A stretch of DNA of 64,000 nucleotides. It comes from Bowmanella denitrificans. Its GTDB lineage: Bacteria; Pseudomonadota; Gammaproteobacteria; Enterobacterales; Alteromonadaceae. This document shows positions 1 to 9,640 of this stretch, piece after piece. Within the stretch, counting starts at the first letter, position 1. The number at the start of each line of letters is the position of its first letter. The DNA is taken from contig NZ_PEBU01000003.1 in the NCBI RefSeq assembly GCF_002887595.1, positions 472,865 to 536,864 on the forward strand, written 5' to 3'. The notes below the pieces were generated by a model that had not been told where the DNA came from, did not search any database, and saw only the letters and a program-made list of their open reading frames with translations. A program made the translations under genes and the position numbers.

Positions 1-1008
1 GGCTCCGGCAGCATTGCTGGCGCTGCTGGCCACTTCCTGGGCCGCGGCAGACATTTCGTTCATCGCAACCGCGACCATGTCACTTTCACTATGCTGACGA
101 CGCACGCCTTCGTCGGCCTGCTGCATAATCTGACTCAGCTCTTCACTGGACAATGCCAGGGTTTTAACCGACCCACGCACATTATCTACCAGCGCCGCCA
201 CTTTGCCGGCAAAAGTATTGAAGGCTTTGGCCAGCGCCCCTAATTCATGCCCCAGGCTTTCGTCCAGGCGCCGGGTCAGATCCCCCTCACCACTGGCAAT
301 ATTCTGCATTGCGGCCACAGCACCATTCAGCGGTTGAATAATGCTACGGGCAAGTAAAGCCCCCAGGATCAGGGCAGCAGCCAGCAACAATGCCGCCAGT
401 ATCAGGATTGAGATCATGCTATTGCGACTCTGCGCCCGCAGTTTAGCTTCCAGCTCGGCCAGGGTGTGGTCCAGATCGTCAATATAAAAACCAGTGGCGA
501 TAACCCAATCCTGGCCAGGAAACTTTATGGCCTTGGCCAGCTTAGGACTCGGCTGGCTTTGCCCGGCTTTCGGCCAGTTATACTCAATGTAATCGCCACC
601 TTTGCGCGCCGCTTCAATATATTCACGCACCAGGTTGCGCCCTTCTGGTGAACGGCTGTCGTAGAAATTTTTGCCTTCACGTTCGGGATTATCGGCACTC
701 ACCACCTGCACACCACGAGTGTCATATACGAAGAAATAATTATTGCCGTGATCGTATCTGAGCTTGCGTAAAATCGCCTTTACCTGCTCAGTGTCAGTGG
801 CAGACTGAGTGGCACTGATGGCCATTTCCAGCAGTTCATCCAGTTCTTTGCGTTTTTCTTCCGTCAGGGACTGACGTTGCTGCTTAAGGCTGTCTTCAAC
901 AATGTCATTGGCATTGCTGATAGCCAGCCAGGTCAGCAAGACCGCGAGCAAAAATGTCGGCACAGCGGCAAGCAGCAGGATACGAAATTTGATCGAGAGG
1001 GTGCGCAT
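1..1008 (-). CDS. Methyl-accepting chemotaxis protein, 3' end beyond the window
   Basis: The frame is open from an ATG at 1008 to the first base of the window, giving 336 residues of an incomplete protein. It starts MRTLSIKFRI, has a hydrophobic segment at about residues 8-28, then a periplasmic region with the NYFFVYDTRGVQVV pattern of single-Cache (sCache_2) sensor domains. A second membrane segment (ILILAALLLAAALILGALLA) and a HAMP-like stretch beginning near RSIIQPL follow. The last visible residues (MSAAAQEVASSASNAAG) are the start of the cytoplasmic signalling coiled coil. Chemoreceptors of this type pass ligand binding to CheA through CheW; the che genes lie at 27-34 kb. The ligand cannot be told from sequence; many sCache_2 receptors bind small organic acids (family knowledge). 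Confidence 0.9.
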   Translation of the reverse strand, partial: MRTLSIKFRILLLAAVPTFLLAVLLTWLAISNANDIVEDSLKQQRQSLTEEKRKELDELLEMAISATQSATDTEQVKAILRKLRYDHGNNYFFVYDTRGVQVVSADNPEREGKNFYDSRSPEGRNLVREYIEAARKGGDYIEYNWPKAGQSQPSPKLAKAIKFPGQDWVIATGFYIDDLDHTLAELEAKLRAQSRNSMISILILAALLLAAALILGALLARSIIQPLNGAVAAMQNIASGEGDLTRRLDESLGHELGALAKAFNTFAGKVAALVDNVRGSVKTLALSSEELSQIMQQADEGVRRQHSESDMVAVAMNEMSAAAQEVASSASNAAGA

Positions 1009-1145
1009 AAGGAAACCTTTTATTTTTGTTAGGTTAACCTTAGTAGAAACTCGTTCAAATGTGACAGTCAAGTGCCTTGATTGGTCATTTTTTTCTTAAC
1101 CGACAACCAGATACAAGAATCTGATAATGCCCGGCATGGGCATAG

Positions 1146-2165
1146 TTACTTGTCCTGATTCACCACCAGTTCCAGCTTAGCCTTATCAGAGGATGCCATC
1201 ATTTTGGCCATGGCATCCGGGCAATAGCCCTTGCGACAGCAACGTGACAGGTCAGCAAAGTGCTGATTAGCCCGTTTACGCAGCATTGCACTTAATACCC
1301 CTTTGAGCCAAATCAGCCCCTGATCACCATCCTGACGCTTATGCCATAACAAGCCAAGCTGAGTAGGCGGCAGTTCAATCGGCGTTTCATAAACCGCCAG
1401 CTCACCATTAAAGATTTCCTTCTCAATCGCCATAGAGGGCACGACACAGATCAGATTGCTGTCTTTAAGCAGTGGCGCCACGGCAGAAAAATGATTCACC
1501 GACATGGCCACTCTCCGGGTCATGCCCAACTGCAACAACGCCACATCGGTTACGCCGGTGGTATCTCCCGACATGGACACCAGTAGATGCTCGGCACGAA
1601 TAAAATCTTCCAGACTCAGTTCATTTCCTGCCAGCGGGTGACCAGGGCGCATGGCACAAACATAACGGGGGCTGAACAGAAATTCGCTGCGGATCACGCT
1701 CGACATCATGGTCTGCCCAGCGGCCACCATATCCACTTCAGCGTCATTTAGGGCCTTTTCATTATTCACTATGGTATTAGGAATAGCATGAATATTGATA
1801 TTGGGGGCATGCTGTTCAATATAACGGCGCAGCGGTGACCACACCATGCTCACGGTAATATCGGATATCACTAATCTGAAGGTACGTCTTGCTGTTGCCG
1901 GATCAAAGGAGGTAGGATCCACCGCATCTTCCAACTGGCGCAACGGGTCGCGGATCTGGCTCCACAAATTCTGCGCAAACACCGTGGGTTGAATGCCCCG
2001 TCCATCCTTAACAAACAACTCATCTTTCCAGGCACTGCGCATTCTGGATAAGGCATTAGACACAGCAGGCTGGGTCATGGCCAGACGATCTGCGGCCCGG
2101 GTAATAGCGCCTTCTGTCATGATGGCGTCAAAAATCATCAGTAGATTCAGGTCCTGATGTCGCAT
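1146..2165 (-). CDS. LysR-family transcriptional regulator, divergent from RND efflux operon
   Basis: 339 residues, starting MRHQDLNLLMIFDAIMTEGA. Residues 1-60 form the LysR winged helix-turn-helix (ITRAADRLAMTQPAVSNALS), followed by a substrate-binding domain to about residue 290. Typical members are near 300 residues; this one has about 40 extra C-terminal residues with a Cys-Cys pair and a third Cys (CCRKGYC, residues 309-315). It is transcribed away from the efflux operon starting at 2307. In Pseudomonas the LysR protein MexT activates mexEF-oprN, so a role in controlling the adjacent pump is a reasonable inference, but the protein is not obviously a MexT orthologue. The inducer is unknown. 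Confidence 0.9.
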   Translation of the reverse strand: MRHQDLNLLMIFDAIMTEGAITRAADRLAMTQPAVSNALSRMRSAWKDELFVKDGRGIQPTVFAQNLWSQIRDPLRQLEDAVDPTSFDPATARRTFRLVISDITVSMVWSPLRRYIEQHAPNINIHAIPNTIVNNEKALNDAEVDMVAAGQTMMSSVIRSEFLFSPRYVCAMRPGHPLAGNELSLEDFIRAEHLLVSMSGDTTGVTDVALLQLGMTRRVAMSVNHFSAVAPLLKDSNLICVVPSMAIEKEIFNGELAVYETPIELPPTQLGLLWHKRQDGDQGLIWLKGVLSAMLRKRANQHFADLSRCCRKGYCPDAMAKMMASSDKAKLELVVNQDK

Positions 2166-2213
2166 CAGTGTGCTCCTGTTGAATTGTTAAACAAAATAAT
2201 ACATCACCCAGAC

Positions 2214-2225
2214 TGATATGTATCA
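2214..2225. promoter_or_regulatory. Possible LysR operator (TGATA-TG-TATCA)
   Basis: A short inverted repeat with 5 bp perfect arms lies in the AT-rich gap between the divergent LysR and efflux genes, 81 bp upstream of the efflux ATG. LysR proteins usually bind T-N11-A-type dyads in such gaps. Position and symmetry fit, but this is a short motif in AT-rich DNA. Confidence 0.3.
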
Positions 2226-2306
2226 TATAAATTTATAATTTTTTTTATTTACTTGGTGCTCCCATACTTGCCAGCGTCGCAATTGGCTAACTTTATGGAG
2301 AGACAC

Positions 2307-3548
2307 ATGAACCCCAAGCATTTATTACCTGCGGGCTTATTACTCAGCTCACTGGCCCTGCTAAGCGCCTGTGGTACAGACGTTCAGAACGACCACCAGA
2401 TGCAGGCACCGCAGGTGTCGGTCGCACCGGTTATCAATCAACGTATCACCGAATGGGATGAGTTTACTGGCCGCCTTGAAGCACCGCAAACGGTTGAACT
2501 GCGCCCCAGAGTCTCCGGCTATATTGATATGGTTGCCTTTGAAGAAGGCGCTCTGGTCAAAGCCGGTGATCCACTGTTCTTTATAGATAACCGCCCCTTC
2601 AAGGCGGAAGTCAGCCGCCTTGAAGGTGAGCTGGAACAAGCACAAAGCCAGGTGGATTTGGCGCAAAGTGAATATGATCGGGCCCTGAAACTGGCCCGCC
2701 AGTCTGCCATTTCCGAGGAAGTGGTAGACAATCGTCGCGCCCAGTTGCAACAGGCCAAGGCTCGCATTCACTCGGTCACCGCAGCACTGGATATTGCCCG
2801 TTTGAACCGCGGCTACACCAGAGTGGAAGCGCCTATATCCGGTCGTGTATCACGCGCGCTTATCACCAAAGGCAACTATGTGAATGCCGGACAAAGCCTG
2901 CTGACCACTATCGTTTCCACCGATAAGGTTTACGCCTACTTTGATGCCGATGAGCAAACCTACCTTAACTATCTGAAACTGGCCAAAGAGGGCACCCGCG
3001 CCAGCGCCCGTGATGCCGAACACCCGGTGTTTATGGGGCTGGCCAGTGACAGCGGTTACCCTTATGAAGGCGTGGTGGATTTTATGGACAACCAGATTGA
3101 CCCATCCACCGGTACCATTCGTGCCCGCGCAGTATTTAACAATGCCGAAGGCCAGTTCCTGCCAGGTTTGTTCGCGCGCATCAAACTAACCGGCAGCGCC
3201 AGCTACAACGGCATTCTGATTGAAGACCGCGCCATAGGCACCGATCTTAGCAATAAGTTTGTACTGGTACTGGATGAGGCCAATCAGGTGCAATACCGTG
3301 CCGTACAACTGGGTGAGAAACTAGAGGGCCTGCGCATTATCAAATCCGGCCTGCAAGCAGAAGACCGAATTGTGGTTAATGGTTTGCAGCGTGTACGCCC
3401 TGGCACCCCGGTCAGTCCGGAGTTTGTCAATATGACCAGCCAGGCCAAGCTTGAGCAATTGCAAGCGATGCAGGCTCGTCTGGATGCGCAATTTGGCACC
3501 GAACAATTAGCTAAGCAATCTGCTACCAGCAGCGTGGTAGGAGGCTAA
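2307..3548 (+). CDS. RND efflux membrane-fusion (periplasmic adaptor) lipoprotein, MexE type
   Basis: The preferred start is the ATG at 2307, six bases after a GGAG ribosome site; upstream in-frame starts lack one. The 413-residue product begins with a lipoprotein signal peptide ending LALLSAC (Cys22 would be lipidated). It then has the adaptor order: beta-barrel/lipoyl half (VELRPRVSGYIDMVAFEEGALVKAGDPLFFID), a coiled-coil hairpin rich in Q/A/E around residues 100-170, the second lipoyl half (VEAPISGRVSRALITKGNYV) and a membrane-proximal domain. The gene stops one base before the permease ATG. It bridges the inner-membrane pump and the outer-membrane channel. The family resemblance is to MexE/OqxA-type adaptors. 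Confidence 0.93.
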   Translation: MNPKHLLPAGLLLSSLALLSACGTDVQNDHQMQAPQVSVAPVINQRITEWDEFTGRLEAPQTVELRPRVSGYIDMVAFEEGALVKAGDPLFFIDNRPFKAEVSRLEGELEQAQSQVDLAQSEYDRALKLARQSAISEEVVDNRRAQLQQAKARIHSVTAALDIARLNRGYTRVEAPISGRVSRALITKGNYVNAGQSLLTTIVSTDKVYAYFDADEQTYLNYLKLAKEGTRASARDAEHPVFMGLASDSGYPYEGVVDFMDNQIDPSTGTIRARAVFNNAEGQFLPGLFARIKLTGSASYNGILIEDRAIGTDLSNKFVLVLDEANQVQYRAVQLGEKLEGLRIIKSGLQAEDRIVVNGLQRVRPGTPVSPEFVNMTSQAKLEQLQAMQARLDAQFGTEQLAKQSATSSVVGG

Positions 3549-3549
3549 G

Positions 3550-6500
3550 ATGAATTTCTCGCAATTTTTTATTCAACGGCCCATTTTTGCCGGGGTATTG
3601 TCGCTGATGATTTTCATCGCCGGTGCCCTGGCGGTATGGAAGCTGCCCATTACCGAGTACCCAGAAGTTGTGCCCCCCACAGTGGTGGTCACGGCTAACT
3701 ACCCTGGTGCCAATCCCAAAGTGATTGCCGAAACCGTAGCCTCACCGCTTGAGCAGGAAATCAACGGCGTGGAAAACATGCTGTATATGTCTTCTCAGGC
3801 CACCTCTGATGGCCGTATGACCCTGACCATCACGTTTGCCATCGGCACCGACCCGGATGACGCCACAACTTTGGTTCAAAACCGGGTCAACCGCGCCATT
3901 CCTCGTTTGCCACAGGAAGTACAGCGTTTAGGCGTGGTGACGGAGAAGTCATCACCGGATTTGACCATGGTGGTGCACTTGATTTCGCCGGATGAAAGAT
4001 ACGATATGTTGTATCTGTCCAACTTCGCTCACCAGAATGTTAAAGACGAACTGGCACGCATTGAAGGTGTGGGCAATGTAAGGCTGTTTGGTGCCGGTGA
4101 ATACAGCATGCGCGTGTGGCTGGATCCCGAAAAAGTCGCCGCTCTGAACCTTAATCCGGGCGACGTGGTGGCTGCAATTCGGGCTCAGAACCAGCAAGCA
4201 GCAGCGGGCAGTCTGGGCGCTCAGCCCACTGGTAACAGTGACTTCCAGTTATTGATTAACGTTAAAGGTCGCCTGGCTGACGAGGAAGAGTTCGCCAACA
4301 TTATTATCAAGGTGGGTGAAAACGGACAAATCTCTAGGATCCGCGATGTGGGCCGGGTTGAACTGGGCTCCAACTTCTATGCGCTGCGCTCGCTGCTGAA
4401 CAACCAGCCTGCCGTAGCACTGCCGGTATTCCAGGCACCTGGCTCCAACGCCATTCAGATTTCTGACGATGTGCGCGCCACCATGGCCGAACTGAAAAAG
4501 ACCTTCCCACAAGGGGTGGATTATCAGATTGTTTATGATCCTACGGTATTTGTGCGTGGCTCCATCAAAGCCGTTATCAACACCCTGCTGGAAGCTATCC
4601 TGCTGGTGGTATTGGTTGTGGTGCTGTTCCTGCAAACCTGGCGCGCTTCGGTCATTCCGTTGGTGGCGGTGCCGATTTCGCTGGTGGGTACCTTTGCCAT
4701 TATGCACCTGATGGGCTTTTCCCTGAACGCGCTGTCGCTGTTTGGACTGGTACTGGCCATCGGTATTGTGGTGGATGACGCCATCGTCGTGGTGGAAAAC
4801 GTTGAACGTAATATTCACGATGGTTTAAGCCCGGTGGAAGCGACTAAGCAGGCCATGCGTGAAGTCACAGGCCCCATTGTGGCAACCACATTGGTGCTGG
4901 CGGCAGTATTTATTCCTACCGCTTTTATGTCGGGTCTGACCGGCCAGTTCTACAAACAATTCGCCCTGACCATTACGATTTCTACCGTGATCTCGGCCAT
5001 TAACTCCCTGACGTTGAGCCCGGCCCTGTCTGCACTGTTACTGAAAAGCAACAACGCGCCTAAGGACTGGCTGACCCGGGGTATGGATAAAGTGTTTGGC
5101 GGCTGGCTGTTTGGCCCCTTCAACCGCCTGTTTGACCGCGGCGCCAAGGGTTACACCCAGGGAGTTGGCAAACTGGTGCGCATGAGTGGCATTATTCTGG
5201 TGCTGTATGCCGGCCTGATGGCGCTGACCTATCAGCAGTTTTCTAGCACGCCGACGGGCTATGTACCGGGTCAGGATAAGATGTATCTGGTGTCTTTTGC
5301 CCAGTTGCCCGATGCTGCCTCTCTGGACAGAACCGAAGCGGTGATCCGTGAAATGTCTGACATTATGCTTCAGCATCCAGGCGTGGAAAATGCGGTGGCC
5401 TTCCCAGGCCTGAATATCAACGGCTTTACCAACAGTCCCAGCAGCGGCATTGTGTTCGCAGCCCTTAAGCCTTTTGATCAGCGGACCAGCCCTGAGCTGT
5501 CTGCCGGCGCCATTGCTGCGCAGTTAAACCAACAATTTGGCGCGATTAAGGGGGCTTTTATCGCCATCTTCCCGCCCCCGCCGGTACAAGGTCTGGGCAC
5601 CATAGGCGGCTTCAGGCTGCAAATTCAGGACCGCGCAGGCCTTGGTTTTGAAGAACTGTACCGGGTGACTCAGGAAGTCGTCGGTAAAGCCTGGGCGGCG
5701 CCTGAGTTAACCGGTAATTTCTCCAGCTTCCAGGTTAATGTGCCGCAACTGGATGTGGAACTGGACCGCACCAAAGCCATGAGCCAGGGTGTGGATATGA
5801 ATACCCTGTTCCAGACCATGCAAGCTTATCTGGGTTCGGTGTATGTGAATGACTTTAACCAGTTTGGTCGCACCTATCAGGTTAATGTGCAGGCCGATGA
5901 GCGTTTCCGTCAGGAGCCAGAGCAGATTGCCCAGCTTAAGGTACGTAATCAGGATGGTCATATGATCCCACTGGGTTCATTCTTAAGCGCTCACCATGGC
6001 GCAGGGCCAGACCGGGTGATGCACTACAATGCCTATCCGACGGCCGAAGTAAACGGTGCTCCCGCCCCCGGCTTCAGCTCCGGTCAGGCCAAGGCTGCCA
6101 TTGAACGCATTCTGGATGAAACCTTGCCTCTGGGCATGACATACGAGTGGACAGAACTGACCTATCAGCAAATTCTGGCTGGCAATACCGCCATGCTGGT
6201 CTTCCCGTTGGTGGTGCTGTTGGTGTTCCTGGTACTGGCTGCGCAATACGAGAGCCTGACCCTGCCACTGGCCATTATTCTGATTGTGCCGATGACATTG
6301 CTGTCAGCCATGACCGGGGTGATTATCTACGGTGGTGACAACAATATCTTCACCCAGATAGGCTTTATCGTGCTGGTAGGGCTTGCCACCAAAAACGCCA
6401 TACTGATCGTCGAGTTTGCCAAAGAACTGGAAGATAAAGGCCTGAGTACCATGGAAGCCATTAAGGAAGCCAGTCGCCTGCGTCTGCGTCCCATTCTGAT

Positions 6501-6723
6501 GACTTCAATTGCCTTTATTATGGGTGTGGTGCCTATGGTGTTGTCATCCGGCGCTGGTGCGGAAATGCGCCAGGCCATGGGTGTGGCGGTATTCTCCGGC
6601 ATGATTGGTGTCACCATCTTCGGCCTGATCCTGACCCCGGTATTCTACCACCTGTTGAGAAACCGCAAGGCTAAACAACAAGCACAAACCGCAACTGCTC
6701 AGGGAGCATTGGCCCATGACTAA
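3550..6723 (+). CDS. RND multidrug efflux permease, HAE-1 family (MexF/OqxB type)
   Basis: 1057 residues, the normal size for a proton-driven hydrophobe/amphiphile efflux permease. The N terminus (MNFSQFFIQRPIFAGVLSLM) and the segment LPITEYPEVVPPTVVVTANY closely recall MexF/OqxB. TM4 carries the paired aspartates of the proton relay (GIVVDDAIVVVENVERN) and TM10 the partner lysine (GLATKNAILIVEFAKEL). Two large periplasmic loops occupy roughly residues 35-335 and 560-870. A GGAGG ribosome site sits five bases before the ATG. The stop overlaps the start of the next gene by 8 bp. Substrates cannot be predicted; relatives export quinolones, chloramphenicol and trimethoprim (family knowledge). 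Confidence 0.96.
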   Translation: MNFSQFFIQRPIFAGVLSLMIFIAGALAVWKLPITEYPEVVPPTVVVTANYPGANPKVIAETVASPLEQEINGVENMLYMSSQATSDGRMTLTITFAIGTDPDDATTLVQNRVNRAIPRLPQEVQRLGVVTEKSSPDLTMVVHLISPDERYDMLYLSNFAHQNVKDELARIEGVGNVRLFGAGEYSMRVWLDPEKVAALNLNPGDVVAAIRAQNQQAAAGSLGAQPTGNSDFQLLINVKGRLADEEEFANIIIKVGENGQISRIRDVGRVELGSNFYALRSLLNNQPAVALPVFQAPGSNAIQISDDVRATMAELKKTFPQGVDYQIVYDPTVFVRGSIKAVINTLLEAILLVVLVVVLFLQTWRASVIPLVAVPISLVGTFAIMHLMGFSLNALSLFGLVLAIGIVVDDAIVVVENVERNIHDGLSPVEATKQAMREVTGPIVATTLVLAAVFIPTAFMSGLTGQFYKQFALTITISTVISAINSLTLSPALSALLLKSNNAPKDWLTRGMDKVFGGWLFGPFNRLFDRGAKGYTQGVGKLVRMSGIILVLYAGLMALTYQQFSSTPTGYVPGQDKMYLVSFAQLPDAASLDRTEAVIREMSDIMLQHPGVENAVAFPGLNINGFTNSPSSGIVFAALKPFDQRTSPELSAGAIAAQLNQQFGAIKGAFIAIFPPPPVQGLGTIGGFRLQIQDRAGLGFEELYRVTQEVVGKAWAAPELTGNFSSFQVNVPQLDVELDRTKAMSQGVDMNTLFQTMQAYLGSVYVNDFNQFGRTYQVNVQADERFRQEPEQIAQLKVRNQDGHMIPLGSFLSAHHGAGPDRVMHYNAYPTAEVNGAPAPGFSSGQAKAAIERILDETLPLGMTYEWTELTYQQILAGNTAMLVFPLVVLLVFLVLAAQYESLTLPLAIILIVPMTLLSAMTGVIIYGGDNNIFTQIGFIVLVGLATKNAILIVEFAKELEDKGLSTMEAIKEASRLRLRPILMTSIAFIMGVVPMVLSSGAGAEMRQAMGVAVFSGMIGVTIFGLILTPVFYHLLRNRKAKQQAQTATAQGALAHD

Positions 6724-8149
6724 TTCACTTATCAGAATACCACTGGCTGCGTTAGCCGTGGCGGTGCTCAGCGCCTGTGCCGTGGGGCCGGATTACCAGA
6801 CACCTGAATTAATCGCCACAGAACTCACTGACCTGACTGCCAATGTGCAGTCAGGGGTCAGCCAGGACCCCTTGTGGTGGCGTCAGTTCGATGATCCCCA
6901 ACTTAACCAACTGATTGAAGCCACTTTAAAGAACAACCCGTCCCTGGCCGCGGCCAGGGCCAATGTGGACGCTGCTTATGCGCAATTTATGGATATCAGC
7001 AACGACATTCTGCCAAGCGGTGATATCCAGGCCGTCCACCAGGCCCAGAATCAGTTAACACCCGGAATGGGAGACCAGCGGGTACATAGCCGCTCATTGC
7101 GTTTGGGAGCACAGTTGAACTGGACAGTGGATCTGTTTGGTAAATTGCGCCGCGCCACTGAAGCCGCCGAGGCAGATGCCAAAGCCAGTGAACAGGCCTG
7201 GCGTGACATCCGGATTAACCTGCTCAGCCAGGTGGCCAATCAATATGCCACCAGTCAGGCGCTAAGTGCCAGGGTTGCCGTTGCCAAACGCAATCTGCAA
7301 AGCCTGGCCAGGACCCGAACTATTATTCAGGCCAGGTTGGAGTCAGGCTATGCGTCACAGCTGGATTTGCTGCGTATCGATGCCCAGGTTAAAGGCGTAG
7401 AGGCCAGTATTCCGGCCCTACAAGCGCAGGCGGAGCGCAGTCGAAACAGCTTGCTGGCCCTGGCAGGCGGCCGGCAAAAACTGACCGACTGGCAATGGCT
7501 GGACAGCGACCTACCCCAGTTGAATAAGCCGGTTGCCATTGAACAACCTCAGGAACTGCTGCGACAACGCCCGGATGTGCAATTGGCTGAACGCCGGCTG
7601 GCATCGGCGACGGCCAGGATTGGCGTGGCAGAGGCGGCCCAATATCCGGAGCTGTCGGTTAACGGCTTTCTGGGTTATCTGTCGCTGGGCGGCACCAGTC
7701 TTGACAGTCAGACCCGGGCCTGGAGTCTGGCCCCCAGGCTAAGCTGGCCCGGATTGGATTTGTCCTCCGTACAGGCGCAAATAGACATTGCCAATGCCAG
7801 GGAGCGTGAAGCGCTGGCCAATTTGCAAGGCCAATGGCTGGGTGCTGTGGCGGATGCACAATCGGCTCTGAGCGACTACAGCAAGAGCCAGCAGCAAACC
7901 CATTTGCTTGAAGCACAGGTGCTAGCCAGTCAGCAGGCACTGGAACTGGCGCAACTGCAATACGACGCCGGCGCCATTGAGTTACTGGACCTGCTAGACA
8001 GCGAACGTACTTTATTGGCGGCCAGGGACAATCTGGTGCAGGCGCAAAACCGTACCTTTGTGGCCTTAAGTGAAGTCTATCGCGCCTTTGGTGGCAGGCT
8101 GACTCCTGATGCCGCCCATCCCCTGCTGGCTAATCGGTCAGCGGGCTGA
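6716..8149 (+). CDS. Outer-membrane efflux channel lipoprotein, NodT/OprN type
   Basis: 477 residues, starting inside the permease gene (8 bp overlap) after an AGGGAG site. The signal peptide ends AVLSACAVGPDY, the lipobox and conserved GPDY start of NodT/OprM-family channels. The rest is two repeats of long alpha-helices and short beta strands, with the expected features: QDPLWWRQFDDPQLNQLIEA at the start of the barrel region, RRATEAAEADAKASEQAW in helix H3, and LLRQRPDVQLAERRLASATA opening the second repeat. It trimerises as the outer-membrane duct for the adaptor and permease upstream, so the three genes encode a complete tripartite pump. A terminator follows at once. Confidence 0.95.
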   Translation: MTNSLIRIPLAALAVAVLSACAVGPDYQTPELIATELTDLTANVQSGVSQDPLWWRQFDDPQLNQLIEATLKNNPSLAAARANVDAAYAQFMDISNDILPSGDIQAVHQAQNQLTPGMGDQRVHSRSLRLGAQLNWTVDLFGKLRRATEAAEADAKASEQAWRDIRINLLSQVANQYATSQALSARVAVAKRNLQSLARTRTIIQARLESGYASQLDLLRIDAQVKGVEASIPALQAQAERSRNSLLALAGGRQKLTDWQWLDSDLPQLNKPVAIEQPQELLRQRPDVQLAERRLASATARIGVAEAAQYPELSVNGFLGYLSLGGTSLDSQTRAWSLAPRLSWPGLDLSSVQAQIDIANAREREALANLQGQWLGAVADAQSALSDYSKSQQQTHLLEAQVLASQQALELAQLQYDAGAIELLDLLDSERTLLAARDNLVQAQNRTFVALSEVYRAFGGRLTPDAAHPLLANRSAG

Positions 8150-8156
8150 TCCCCTT

Positions 8157-8219
8157 TGAGGCACCCGGCAGCGACAACTGTCCTCCAGCCAGGCCAAAAG
8201 CCGGGCTGCCTCATTTTTT
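8157..8219 (+). terminator. Rho-independent terminator of the efflux operon
   Basis: Arms TGAGGCACCCGGC (8157-8169) and GCCGGGCTGCCTCA (8200-8213) pair with a single bulged C, followed by six T residues (8214-8219). It begins 8 bp after the channel gene stop. Confidence 0.9.
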
Positions 8220-8301
8220 CCTGAAGTTCACCTGCGATTCAGTTGAGGTTAAGTGCCGGGCGCCTATAACCCAATATAAGGTTACTTACCGGAGGCAAGT
8301 C

Positions 8302-9633
8302 ATGCTTGTCCTTCCTTACTGGAAAGCCCACTTACGTCTGGTGTTGCTATTGTTACTCAGTTTTGCACTGGTATCAGTGGTAAATGCCCAAACTCCCACT
8401 CTTGATGAAGTCGAGATTCAGGAACCCCTGGATGACGAGGAGCTGGATACCTTGCTGGCGCCTGTCGCCTTATATCCGGACACCCTGCTGTCACATATTC
8501 TGATCGCTGCAAGTTATCCCCTGGAGGTGGTGGAAGCCGCACGTTGGCGGGCAAAGCATCCAGATCTGGACGCCAATGAAGTGCTGGAAGCCAGCGAAGA
8601 TAAGGATTGGGATCCCAGCGTCAAAGCGCTACTGCCTTTTACTGAGCTGTTAACGCGAATGAGCGAGGATCTGGACTGGACCCGGGATCTTGGCGAAGCC
8701 AATTTGGCCGATGAAGAACAGGTACTGGCTAGGATCCAATATCTGCGCCGTCAGGCCTACAGTCAGGGAAATCTGACCAGTAATGAACATGTGGTGGTAG
8801 AAGAAGAGCCACAGGTTATCCGGGTTGAGACCATTAAACGTGAAGTGGTGTATGTGCCTTACTATGACAGTCGCATTGTATACGGCGACTGGTGGTGGCA
8901 TCGTCCTCCTGTGTATTGGCCGCAATCCGGGTTGTCGGTAGGCATTCACTGGGGCCATAGTGTGGTGGTGCGCCCCAGCTTTTACTTCAGTGCCTTTCAC
9001 TGGCATAACCGGCATATCGTGGTGAACTATGACAACTTCCACCACCGCTCCTATCATTATCCCAGCCATTATTGGTACAGATATGATGCCAGACGCTGGC
9101 AGCACAACCTGCATCATCGGCGTGGTGTGCGCTATCACAAGCCGCGGGCTTACCGTCAGGTCACCTATAATCGGGAAAATGGTCAGGTGGGCGGTACCGT
9201 GCATGTCAACCGGGTACGTTCAGAGCCCAGATTCAAACAAGACAGGGTCAGGGTGGTGAGCCGTGAGCAGCCAAATGCTGCACAGGTACAGCAACGTCAT
9301 AGCCGCTCAGTGGAATCGCAGCGCCAATCACACAGCAATCAGGTGATTCAGCACCAGCAAAGACCCCGCCAACAACACAACAATAGGCAAGTGGACGAGC
9401 GCAGATACAGAAACCAGCAAAACGATTTGGCTAACCGGCAGGCACTTCGCCCTCAGGTACAACCGCGCCGGGTTCCTGAACAAAGTCGTACCGTTCAGCG
9501 CCAACAACATCCCCAGGTGAAAAGCCATTCAGTACAGCGGCAACATCAAGCCAGGCGTGAAACGACGCCAAGACAAGACAAACCCGCTAACACCTTACGA
9601 CATTCACACCGGGAGCCTAAGCAGCAAAGATAA
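8302..9633 (+). CDS. DUF3300 family exported protein
   Basis: 443 residues after a GGAGG site eight bases before the ATG. An N-terminal signal peptide of about 35 residues (hydrophobic LVLLLLLSFALVSVVNAQ) is followed by the conserved DUF3300 core (LDTLLAPVALYPDTLLSHIL, ... YPLEVVEAARW, ... YVPYYDSRIVYGDWWWHRPP). The last 150 or so residues are strongly basic and rich in Gln, Arg and His (many RQQ/HRR runs) and look disordered. The family function is unknown. The protein is probably periplasmic or cell-surface, and the basic tail could bind nucleic acid or acidic polymers (inference). It stands alone between the efflux terminator and convergent alr. Confidence 0.85.
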   Translation: MLVLPYWKAHLRLVLLLLLSFALVSVVNAQTPTLDEVEIQEPLDDEELDTLLAPVALYPDTLLSHILIAASYPLEVVEAARWRAKHPDLDANEVLEASEDKDWDPSVKALLPFTELLTRMSEDLDWTRDLGEANLADEEQVLARIQYLRRQAYSQGNLTSNEHVVVEEEPQVIRVETIKREVVYVPYYDSRIVYGDWWWHRPPVYWPQSGLSVGIHWGHSVVVRPSFYFSAFHWHNRHIVVNYDNFHHRSYHYPSHYWYRYDARRWQHNLHHRRGVRYHKPRAYRQVTYNRENGQVGGTVHVNRVRSEPRFKQDRVRVVSREQPNAAQVQQRHSRSVESQRQSHSNQVIQHQQRPRQQHNNRQVDERRYRNQQNDLANRQALRPQVQPRRVPEQSRTVQRQQHPQVKSHSVQRQHQARRETTPRQDKPANTLRHSHREPKQQR

Positions 9634-9640
9634 ATAGCCC

